A program made the translations under genes and the position numbers. 64,000 bases of DNA from Symsagittifera roscoffensis (taxonomy: Eukaryota > Xenacoelomorpha > Acoela > Convolutidae), in contig NC_087062.1 of NCBI RefSeq assembly GCF_963678635.1, positions 39,445,330 to 39,509,329 on the forward strand, written 5' to 3'. Below, piece by piece: positions 42,546 to 54,100 of the stretch; position 1 is the stretch's first letter; each line of letters opens with the position of its first letter. The notes beneath the pieces are model-generated. The model was given only the letters and a program-made list of their open reading frames with translations. It was not told the origin of the DNA and made no database searches.

Positions 42546-43924
42546 ACTTCAGTTTGAAGAAAGTAACACGATGAAAAGCTTCTCCTCGCCGTTTTGTAAC
42601 ACTCTTTTTATAGACGCTAAAACTTTCAAGCGGTTTTCTGTTTGATTTTATTTTTAGTTTTCTTTCGAATGCATGGTTTCTGATTATAGCTTCGAAATCA
42701 GCCATGGTTTACAGGAAACACGCCTGCCGATCGGGTTCTGTTTTTTTTGCAAATTTGGTTTGTGCTTTTTCGACTATCGTCCGTCTGCCTGTTTGTCGGC
42801 TTTATTCTTGTAGCCCATTTTTTGAGTTTAAACTTGTTTCCAGTTTGCAATAACATCATGCTTGAGAAGACAGCGTCAAGGAGTTTAATTCCATTTGGGA
42901 CCTGTTTTCCTGTAAATTGAAAATTTTCGTGTACTTAAGACTTTTGTGTCTGCTTATTTTTGCTGACTTAGTTCCCACAGGAAGGAGTTTTTTTTGAAAA
43001 TTCGACTTTAATCTAGCATTATGAAAGATCTTTGTGAAGTTTTTAATGGTGCAGGTAATTTTTTTGGATATTATGGGCTTTTTTTTTCTGAAAAACTATT
43101 TTTTGTAGTTTTTTTTTTATTTTATATCAGTCGTAGTCATTCATTTATGGCTGTCAAGTAGTGCTAAGCTCAGGTTTTCTTCTGTGTAGAATATTGAAGC
43201 GTCGAATTAAGACAATACGCGTAATTGAAATGCCCTCAGACGTCAATGAACATTCTTTAAAAGTTCGCGAGCCTCAAATACTCAAATTGTTTGCGGCGCT
43301 GATTTTTTTGTTTTTTTTTTTGGTTCGGTTTGATATTTAAGTTTTAATTTATAGCTTGGAGATATAGCTTATTTTTTATGGTCGAAAAAAGTCTTTTTAA
43401 AAAAAAAGTTCGCATGTATATGTACCCTTCCATTCTGTGTTAAAGAACTATGTGATTATCTTTTATAAAGGTCGTGATGGTTTTTTCTCGTTTCTTTTCA
43501 GGAAAAAAGCTTAGAAGTTGTTTGCGCTCAAATTTGTTTTTTGAACTCCAAATAAGAATTCTCAATTTTTTTTTGTTCACAGGATGTGAAGTTTTTAAAT
43601 GATTTTTTGAACAATTTTCAAAAAAAATTTAGTTTAAGTTTCATCAGCTTTGCAAAGTTTAAAATTCTCAACCCTATAGTTGAGTGCCTTCATGTTGCTC
43701 TCAGGGGTTATAGGTTTTGCCTTCAACTATGACTGCTGAAAATTTCATTATTTCAGAGACTTCGTTTTTTTGATATTTCAATTTTAAAATAATACTCGGG
43801 AAATCCGGATTAAATTTTGTCATTTTGAATTTCTTGACCCTCTGGCAGTGTGATGTTTAGTAAGCACTCTCAGGGGTTGCACAACCCCAAACTCGATTCT
43901 GAGATAGCTTCAGTGATCTCAGAT
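42546..43924. other. AT-rich sequence between composite and satellite (unit 2)
   Basis: No gene. It matches 26,151-27,499 with small indels, including an extra 19 bases at about 43,207-43,225 not present in unit 1. Confidence 0.6.
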
Positions 43925-46769
43925 CCAACCAGACATCCATCTATCCATTCAGCCATCCATCCATCGATCTTTTCAACACACCACCCATCCATCCATCAAT
44001 TCAACCATCCATGCATCCAGCCACCCATCAGTCTAAACAGCTATCCATCCAATCATACATCCATCCATCACGCGATATATTTATACATTTAACCAGCCAT
44101 CGAGTCAGCTATTCAAAATCTGCCAATCCATTGAGCCATTCATCAGTCCATTAGAGCCACCCATTCATCCGTTCAGCAATGTATCCATCCATCAATCCAT
44201 TCTTTCATCAAGCGATCCATCTTTGCGTCTATCAATCCATCCATTCAACCAACCATCCTTTCCTTCATCTAGCTATTCATCAAATAAGTTATTCGTCTAT
44301 GCATTACTCTATCTATCAATTCAGCCATTGCTCCATCAAGTCTTTCATTCATTAAGCAACCCGCCGGTATACCCATCAATCGGTCGAACAATCAATCCAT
44401 CGACCAATCCGAACAGCTAGCCATCTGTCGTGCATCCAGCCATTTGTTCATCCAATCAACTGACTAGCAAGCCATCTATGTAATCACACTTCTAGCCATC
44501 TATGCATTCAGTCTTCCACTCATACCGCTATCCATACATCTACCCGTCCATTCATGTTTTCTTTCATCCATTCATACATCCATTAAGCTGAAGTTTAAGG
44601 CAGGGAAATTAAGATGAGAGTTTATCATTTTGAAATTCTCAACCTCATCGCGGGGTGCTTTTTAGTTAAATCTCTCAGGGATTGCCCAGCTGCAAACGTG
44701 ACTTCGGAGGTAGCTTCAGTCGTCTGGGATCTATCAATTTAGTCATCCATGCATCAAGCCCCCCATCAATCCAATCAGCCATCCATCAATGATACATCCA
44801 TCCATCACGCGATTCATTCAACCAGCCATCGAGCCAGCTATTCAAAAAGCTGCCAACCCATTTAGCCATCCATCAGTGCCACCATTCATCCGTTCAGCAG
44901 TCTATTCATCCATCAAGCCATTCTTTCATCTAGTGATCCATTCATCCATCTGGTCTTCCATATTTTCGTCTATTATTCCATCCATTCAACCATCCATCCT
45001 TTCATTTATCTACCCACTCACCAAATCAGTTTTGAATCCATGTATTATGCTGTCTATCATTTATGCCATTGATCTATCAAGTCTTTCATTCATCAAGCAA
45101 CCCACCGGTATGGCCATCCATCCATCGACCAATCCAAACATCTAGCCATCCGTCTATTCATTCATCTATCGTGCCATCCAGCCATTCGTTCATCGAATCA
45201 TCTGACTAGCAAGCCAATTTTCTAATCATATATCTAGCCACATGTGCGTTCAGTCTTCCATTATTATCGCTATCCATACATCTACCCATCCATTCATTTA
45301 TTCTGTCATCCATTCATTCATCCGTTAAACTTTAGATTAAGTCAGGGAAATTTAGATGAAAGATAATAATTTTGAAATTCTTAACCCTATGGTGGGGTGC
45401 TTTTTAGGTAACTTTCTCAGTGATTGCACAACTCCAAAAGTGACTTCTCAGATAGCTTCAGTTTTTCAGATCGATCCATTTAGCCATCCATTTATCGATC
45501 TTTTCAACACACCACCCATCCATCCATCAGTTGAACCATCCATGCATCCAGCCACCCATCAATCTAACCAGCTATCCATCCAATGATACATCCATCCATC
45601 ACGCGATACATTTAACCCGCCATCGAGTCAGATATTCAAAATCTGCCAATCCATTGAGCCATTCATCAATCCATTAAAGCCACCCATTCATCCCTTCAGC
45701 AATGTATCCATCCATCAATCCGTTCTTTCATCAAGCGATCCATGTATCCATCTTTGCGTCTATCAATCCATCCATTCAACCAGCCATCCTTTCTTTCATC
45801 TAGCTTTTCATCAAATAAGTTATTCGTCTATGCGTTACTCTGTCTATCAATTCAGCCATTGATACATCAAGTCTTTTATTCATTGAGCAACCCAGCGGTA
45901 TACCCATCAATCGATCGAACAGTCAATCCATCGACCAATCCGAACAGCTAGCCATCTGTCGAGCCGTTCATCTATCATGCCATCCAGCCATTCGTTCATC
46001 CAATCAACTGACTAGCAAGCTGTCTATGTAACCACACTTCTAGCCATCTATGCATGCAGTCTTCCGCTCATCCCGCTATTCATACATCTACCCGTCGATT
46101 CATGTTTTCTGTCATCCATTCATCCATCCATTAAGCTGAAGATTAAGGCAGGGAAATTAAGATGAGAGTTTATCATTTTGAAATTCTCCACCTCATCGCG
46201 GGGTGCTTTTTAGTTAAATCTCTCAGGGATTGTCCAACTGCAAACGTCGCTTCTCAGATAGCTTCAGTCGTTTGAGATCCATCCATTTATTCATCCATGC
46301 ATCAAGCCCCCCATCAATCCAACCAGCCATCAATCAATGATACATCCATCCATCACGCGATACATTCAACCAGCCATCGAGCCAGCTATTCAAAAAGCTG
46401 CCAACCCATTTAGCCATCCATCAGTGCCACCATTCATCCGTTCAGCAGTCTATTCATCCATCAAGCCATTCTTTCATCTAGTGATCCATTCATCCATCTG
46501 GTCTTCCATATTTTCGTCTATTATTCCATCCATTCAACCATCCATCCTTTCATTTATCTACCCACTCACCAAATCAGTTTTGAATCCATGTATTATGCTG
46601 TCTATCATTTATGCCATTGATCTATCAAGTCTTTCATTCATCAAGCAACCCACCGGTATGGCCATCCATCCATCGACCAATCCGAACATCCAGCCATCCA
46701 TCATTCATTCAAGTCCGCAAACCAGCATGTCATTTAATCATCCATCCAACGCTCCACCCATCCTATAAC
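43925..46769. repeat. ATCC/CCAT satellite (unit 2)
   Basis: The same satellite as unit 1 but only 2.8 kb long. Anchors near 44,650 (A), 45,392 (B) and 46,198 (A). The last part jumps from mid-unit (near 46,685) to the satellite end that in unit 1 lies near 36,305, so an internal deletion shortened it. Confidence 0.9.
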
Positions 46770-48461
46770 ACAAAGGACCTAGCAAGCGTAATGTTATGGC
46801 GGATAATATTGGCCTACTGCCAGCGACGATGGTGCAGATGCGAGGACGTGATAATATGAATCAATATCTGCACAATTTTTTTTCAAGGCTCAATTTCAGT
46901 TTTTTTAACCTGATTTCTCGTTTTTGCCGTTTTCTCGCTTTCGTGTTTGCTAAGTGCTACTTTGCATATGTTTGCAAAGTGTTTCTTCGCCTCTGACTAA
47001 ATAACTGTTGTTTTTCTTTAAATAAATCACCTTTCTGAGTAGCCAAGAATCTCAAACCATTTGCTTGATACTGATTTTATTTGAAATTTTGCTTGAAGTT
47101 TCAAATCACAACTAAAAGGCTTAAAATACAATGTTGCACTTGATTCCAAAGAGCTTTTTGCTTTTTTGGAGTACGTAAATTCACTTAGGTTTCACCTAAA
47201 GAGGTTTTTTCTTGGGGTAAATTATTATTGATTACCTTCCAGATATTAGATTGCAGGATTCTGATAAATCTTCCAGATTTTTGAAAAATAGCAAAGAGCA
47301 ATTTTTTTCATGATCTGATTTTTGTTAGAGATTGTTTAACCAGCATGGTAAAAATCTATTTTGTAGACCCAGGAATGATTTTTCAATTTTTCTTTTTTAA
47401 TCTAAGATAATTCAGAGAAATTAGAAAATATATATGCGATATTTGTTTCTTCTTGCTTTAAGGTGTTGGCAAAATGTGTTTTGATTAGCTTTTCATAAGC
47501 AAAACTGTTCTTTGTTTCTCTATTTTCAAGCACCATCAGCAGGCTTATCAGCAAAGGCCAGACTTTTTTTTGCGCTAGTTATTAAGCGTTATCAAACCAA
47601 AACAGTTTTTGGTGAACAATCTGTTTAACAAAATCAGTGAATCATATTATTTTCTTTCTAATCAAAACAAGTTTGAGCATTTGATTCTGAGCATAGGGAG
47701 AAATTTTGAACGTCCTACTTGGGACGACTCGTGTCAAGAAATTGTCCCCGGGCAGGACATGTGCTTTTTAATAAATGAAAAATTCCATTTTTAAGTTTTA
47801 AAGAGCGAAGTGATGTATCACTACAAAAAATAGTAGGGTTTTTCCGCGAATTGTAAGTGGTTCAAATTTTCGCGGTTGATTATGGTTTTTTTCTCAAGTG
47901 CATTTCAAATGCACTTGCCAAATGGAAAGTACAATACTCTCCAATAAAAAATTGAGTATTGCGTAAAAAATTTAAACGACTTCTAGTATCAAAAATGGAC
48001 GTTAGTTTTCAGATTTCCCAGGGGAATAAAAATTTTAGCAAAGAGCAATTATTTTCATGATCTGATTTTTGTTAGAGATTGTTTAACCAGCATGGTAAAA
48101 ATCTGTTTTGTAGACCCAGGAATGAGTTTTCAAATTCTTTTTTAATCTAAGATAATTCGGAGAAATTAGAAAATATATATGCGATTTTTGTTTCTTCTTG
48201 CTTTAAGGTGTTGGCAAAATGTGTTTTGATGAGCTCTTCATAAGCAAAACTGTTCTTTGTTTCTCTATTTTCAAGCACCATCAGCAGGCTTATCAGCAAA
48301 GGCCAGACTTTTTTGTTTTTTTTTGCGCTAGTTATTAAGCGTTATCAAACCAAAACAGTTTTTGGTGAACAATCTGTTTAATATGATTTCCATATTTGCT
48401 CGGTTTCAAAATTTACTAAAGCTCCATTATTTTGGCTGGTCGGTTATCCACCCAAGTTTTG
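46770..48461. other. AT-rich tail after the satellite, third copy, with an inserted and re-duplicated part
   Basis: 46,770-47,625 matches 38,641-39,500. Then 47,626-48,033 is sequence found nowhere else in the window, and from 48,034 the tail starts again at AGCAAAGAGCAATT, repeating 47,290-47,625. No gene is supported. Confidence 0.65.
47626..48033. other. 408-base unique insert in the duplicated tail
   Basis: Contains a perfect 11-base-pair palindrome CAAGTGCATTT/AAATGCACTTG with a one-base centre at 47,895-47,917 and a 7-base inverted pair AATACTC/GAGTATT just after it. A 61-codon frame crosses its left edge but has no recognised motif. Confidence 0.5.
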
Positions 48462-50086
48462 TGTGCTAAGTTACCGCTTGATAAGTTTTGTTTCAATACT
48501 ATTTGAACTCTGGGATTTGTGTTCTCGTTATAGAAGCAGTTCAAGTTGCTCGCTATAATGATAATATTATAACGCTTACTAATTTAGAACATTTTATATG
48601 GCATACCTTTAAATTGTAGATGTAATTTCCAGTCATTTTCATTCTGTTTCGGTATAACTCTCCGGATATTTGCGAAATTTTAATCCAATGAGTTCGGTAA
48701 ATATAGATTTAAAATGTTTCCGAATGGTCTGAGCGCTAAGTTGCTCGTCCACATCTTTGACAGCTCAATTTTGATCAACAGGTTCGCGCGAGTTAAAGCA
48801 GCCAGGAAAGCGAGAAACAGACGGAGACATACCCCAGGCAAATACCGAACTATTCAAGTGGATGACGGCGACTGGGTAGAAGAAGGACAGATTTTGGCGC
48901 TGCAAAACACTTATGCTTTCTATCCTGGAGTTAATGTTAACACCGGGTAAGAATTTACAAGAAAAAATTCGCAATCAACGATTAGCAAGTCGTTCATGAT
49001 AAGATTTTTTGTAGCTATGAAAAGTACAGTAGACGAGCACTTACAGCGGCGTGTCCAGGCTATGTCCGGTTCACAGTTGATGAATTTGTTCCTCCTTCGG
49101 AGTCTCAGCTGAATACGGTGATAAAATCCCGCAAGACAACTTCGCTTATTGGGCGTTTTCTTCACATCATTACACCAAAGTTACCCAACAGGTTCCGGTT
49201 GATCAGCTTGACTTAACAAATAACTGTTGAAAACTGTGTTGGTTTGTTGAATCGTTATTGCAAAGTTTATAGATTGGTGGGATTTCTTTCTGCTTAAATT
49301 TAAATTGCTTCAAAATTGATTTTGATAAAAAGAAATGGAAGAAAACCTCGCAATAGGGCTTCATTTACTACATTTTGAATGATTTTTTGTTTTCCATTGT
49401 TTAATTGGCAGCAAAATTATTCGACTGCGTTTTAAAACTTGAAATAAATCTGACCTCGAAACTGGAATTAATTACCCTTGCGATAAGCAAGGGTATTGCA
49501 ATCAAGTAGTAGTTTTTGTTTCCCCGTGAAGAATTTTGTTCACAGGATGATCTTCAATTTGAGATCTCCTTTTTTTCACCACGTTGCACGTTTACCACCT
49601 CGTATTATTGTGTCTAGAGTTGATGCGTTACTAGATCTAAAGGTAAAAAAGTTTCAGATGTAAAAAATTGTTATTTTTTGTAGGCGTTATTGATTTCGGC
49701 CCAATTTTTTTGGCTGATTTGCCGGGTGATTTTGTTTAGAACATTCTATTCAATTGATTATGACGCTTGCGATTAGCAAGCGTTATCAAATCCGAAAATA
49801 TACTTTTTTCGGGTTAACAACTAGTATAACAAAATCATGCTCACCTTCTTGAAAAATAATTTAAACTGCTGAGTAAGAAAACTAGTAAAAGGCTAAGGGA
49901 CCGGTCAGCACCTGTTTTTTAAACCTAATCTATTAAGTATCAAAAATGTTCGGCCTATGGGTTGTCTGCTTGTGGTTTGTCTGCCTCGTTGCCACATTTT
50001 ATAAACTTTTTTATGTTGTATGATATTTTTTTTGTAATTGAAAGTGTTTTTTGATTATTTATGTAATTTGTTAATCTTACACTTGC
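48462..50086 (+). repeat. MRPL27-bearing block, copy 2
   Basis: Matches 39,589-41,213 at offset 8,873. Identity ends exactly after the left arm ACACTTGC of hairpin 1 (50,079-50,086); the loop and right arm are missing and the sequence changes to ATCTTACATTTG. Confidence 0.85.
48714..49216 (+). CDS. MRPL27: Mitochondrial ribosomal protein L27 (bL27m), copy 2, two exons
   Basis: Exons 48,714-48,946 and 49,015-49,216 with the same 68-base intron. The protein is identical to copy 1; I see one synonymous difference (Glu codon GAG to GAA near 49,083) in the coding part. The gene lies 1.9 kb upstream of the anoctamin on the same strand. Both copies keep splice sites and full frames, so either both are used or the duplication is too young for decay. 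Confidence 0.85.
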
Positions 50087-51106
50087 ATCTTACATTTGTT
50101 AATCTTAACTAATTTTTTTTGGAGAAATCCTTTTTTAAAGCCTAAATGACCAATTTAACAAGTTATCATCTTTTTATTCGATCGCTTTCTTCGCTCGAAA
50201 TTAGACAAAAAAAAAAAATTACAAATCGGTTTTTCTCGACACTGGAAACATTTTTTAGAAATTTTTAATGTTCGAAATTTTTTTATTGGTCCTCAATATG
50301 ATATATCAATCAACCCTGTCCGATGATTATTTGTGGTACCTGATTTGCGTGGAAAAATAACTAAAACACACCCGAATACAAAGCGAATACAAAGTTCCTC
50401 CCCATTTTCAGTGTTCGGAACAAAAAGATAATCATTTCCATGTTTTTTGATCAAAGCAAAAAATTTTTCAGCTAAAAGGGGCAGTTAGAAAATTTAGTGC
50501 TTTGTCCTAATATACGAGTAGTTTTCTTTTCATTTAGTTTTTGGCTGCTTTGTAATTAGGTTAAAAAAATTCTTTTTTTATTTGCTTTGCTGATTATTGC
50601 CCTGAAAATGTGTTTGGATAATGCAAGTTCTGAAAAAACAGTTCAGATCAGATAATTTCATGTCAGTCTTATAAATCCTGCGCTCAACGATTATTGTAAA
50701 TTGGACGATATTTGTTAGTTCGCACAACTAAAACTAGAAGCAGCGAATAGAAAAACACGTTGAGTTTATAACTTGTTAATCTTTAAAAATTAGCCATGCT
50801 TCAACAGATCGAGAAGATTGTGTTCGATAATTGATTTTCTTGGTGGCTTGGCTATGTTTTTGATAGTTTTGATTTTCGAATTTGCTGGTGGCATAAAAGT
50901 AAGAGCCATTTACAAATCGTACTGAATATTGTACAAAACGTGTTGGCTCATTCTTTTGAAGTTTTCATGTGTTGTCAAAAATTTACGTTTTGCTTAACTT
51001 AATTGATCGACCACCTTGCTAGCTCAAATCGTTCACAATTTAATAAACACAAATAGTATATGGTAACCACAAGTCATTTTGAATTTCTTTGACTTGATTG
51101 TGTGGA
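50087..51106. other. AT-rich sequence upstream of the anoctamin
   Basis: No gene seen. The promoter and any upstream non-coding exon of the anoctamin should lie here or further upstream; no clear TATA box or initiator was picked out. A run of eleven A is at 50,207-50,218. Confidence 0.4.
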
Positions 51107-54100
51107 ATGTCTCGAGAGCACGGATACAAGTACTTATCTGATGGTATACGGAAGGTAGACTATGTGCTGATTCACACGGATGTTGACGAAAACCCGGAAG
51201 ATGAAAACGTCGAGGAGTCGACACGTGAACTCTTTGAATCTGATGAGATCCAAAAGGCACGGCAGTATCGAGAGACGTTCGTGGACGCCCTGACTAAGAA
51301 CGGGGACCTTGACATGGAGCAAGTGAGGTTGCCAAATGCGGAATACATCTGCACTTTGTTCCACCTTCCGCCCCAAACTGCGTTCAGAATGGCAGAGAAA
51401 ACGAAGTTGTTATGTCCACTTGCAGTTGATATGGGTACTTCGGTGGATACTGATTCCTTCGAGGTCTCACAAAAGGTGGCGGACTGGTGTCAAAGCAAGG
51501 TTAGTGACAATCTACCGTTTGAAATTGAGGAGACATTCCAGGCACCATTTGACATGCGAGATATGACGAAGTTTTTGAATCACGATGATCCGGACAGGTT
51601 CTTGACGCCCACTAATAGGAGTTTTCTGGTGTACAAGATAATGGAAGGTACAGCCTATGGGGATAGACACAAAGGAAAGGTAGGCATAAAACGAATGATT
51701 AATGACGGCCACTTCAGTGGTGCATTCGCACTGCACTCGGGACCCCTGCAGCCCATGGGGTCCGACAACCTGAGAAGTGTGCTTCGAACATACTGGGCGA
51801 ACGGTTGGAAGTTATGGAAAAGTCAACCCCTGGACCACGTCAAACTGTACTTCGGATCCAACATCGCCTTCTACTTTCTCTGGCTGGGATTCTATACTCG
51901 TATGATGATCTGGCTAGCGCTTTTTGGATTTCTGATCTTCGCGTATTCCATCATCTCACTCCCTGCTGATCCTCAGATTGACTTCATCTGCAACAGCAAT
52001 CTGACAATGTGTCCACTATGTGACCAATGCGAACCCTATCCATTATCAAACAACTGCATCTACTCCTATGTGTCGCACATCGCAGATAATAATGCAATTG
52101 TAGTATACGCCTTCATTGTGGGCATCTGGGCACTTCTGTTCTGTAAATTGTGGAAGCGAACTCAGGCAGCGTACGCGTTCAAGTGGAATGTTTATGAGCT
52201 GGACGAGGAGTATGGAAACATCCGGCCCCAGTACGCGGCTTTGGCTACCCGAACTTGGATCAACCCGATTACAAACCAGAAGGAACCTCATTTCCCGAGG
52301 TGGCTGAAAACTCTGCGAACTCTTTCTGCTTTCAGCGTCATATCTCTCATGGTGATTGTCGTGATCACTTTCATCGTCATGTGCATATTCTACCGGGTGT
52401 TCATAGCGTCCGTGTTCAAGAACATGTCTCTGATCCAGCCGACAATGATGGCTAGTTTCACAGCGGCTATTATCAATTTAATCTTCATCATGATCTGTAA
52501 CCTGGTCTACGATCAGTTGGCGACTAAACTGACCGACTGGGAAATGCACAGGACGGAAGAGGAGTATGACGACTCCTTGACCTTGAAGTCTTACGTGCTG
52601 CAGTTCGTCAACTACTACAGCTCAATAGTATACATCGGATTCTTCAAAGGTACTAAGATCAAGATATAGAAATACTTATTTTGGGCCGTTTAGTACATAA
52701 GACCCGAGAATAAAGCTATAAAGTTAGTAGACAATTTTTTAAAACTGATAAATGATTGGTTGAGCAGCGGTTTTGTTTTCTTATACTTGCAAGAAACCGC
52801 CTAGCGTTTTTTTTTCCATAAATTAGTTCTAGTAAGAATGATGGAATGGCTGCTAAGTTTTTATTTATGTCGCCTGAAAACTAAATATGTCGCCTGAAAT
52901 CTCCTTTGAGGTATCTCGCAATTTAAAAGCCTTAAGAAGTACTTTAGTAGTGTCTTCAGCATTGCAATGCATAAAAATTCCAGTAGAAACTAATCTTTTT
53001 CATTGGCAGAGTCATCGCATAAGCGTCAAAATGAATAATATAACTTTTTCGATTGGAAAAAGCATTATGAACGATGGACAGTACCTTTGATTTCAGGAAA
53101 GTTTGCTGGAACTCCAGGAGAGCACAAAATGGTGCTTGGAACAAGACCGGAACAGTGCACAGGGAGTTGCATGGTAGAGCTAGCTATCCAACTGACTGTG
53201 ATCATGATTGGAAACCAGCTGCTCAACAATGTCATGGAGTTTGCGAAGCCCTTGATGTTGTCTATGTGGAGCAAATTCAGTGCCGGAAGGAAAAGCAAAA
53301 GTATGATATACTATGAATTTTGTGGTTACCAGAATCATTCTTCTTAGTTGTGATTCGCTGTGAAAGAACTTATTACGTTGACCTACATACCACATTTGTT
53401 AAAGCTAAAAGTTATGCAACTTTAAATGTCTTTGGCAGAACAAAAGTGCTGACAATTGTTTCGTTAAAGTGTGGACAATAATGTTAAGTTAGAATAGATA
53501 TCTAGATTAGTGTCACTTGTATAACTCCACATAAGCAATTGAAGTCCACCATGTTGCAGAGTTAAATAGTCTTCCTTGTCAGATAGCAGAAGTTCATCTG
53601 TGAACACTGAAGATGGCATCAACCTGCTGGAAGAGGGAGTGTTCAAGCCAGACTTTTACGGTCTGTTCGGGGAGTACCTGGAGATGGTCATCCAGTTCGG
53701 ATTCTGCACCATCTTCGTCATCGCACTCCCGCTTGCCCCTCTGTTCGCCTTGCTGAATAACATCGCCGAGATCAGAATCGATGCAAACAAACTGCTCGCG
53801 CAGGTGAGTGTAACAGCGTCGCTGAAAATTAAGCTGTGAACCGTCTCTGAAAATCTCTTAATTATATTCCTGCATGATACGAAAACTACAATTTATGAAG
53901 TTGTTCTTTTTTTTTTTTTTTTTTTGTGAGCATCGTTGTGAGCACTTGGTGTAGGTTAACGACTACGCTTGGGACGGAAAACGTTTTCTATGATAAGTTC
54001 ACTGGATGTTCAATGATAAGTTGACAAACAGTTTACAAACATATTTTTGTTTTATGTATTTTTAAATTTCTTGAAAAAGTTAAGAATAATTTTGGGTAAA

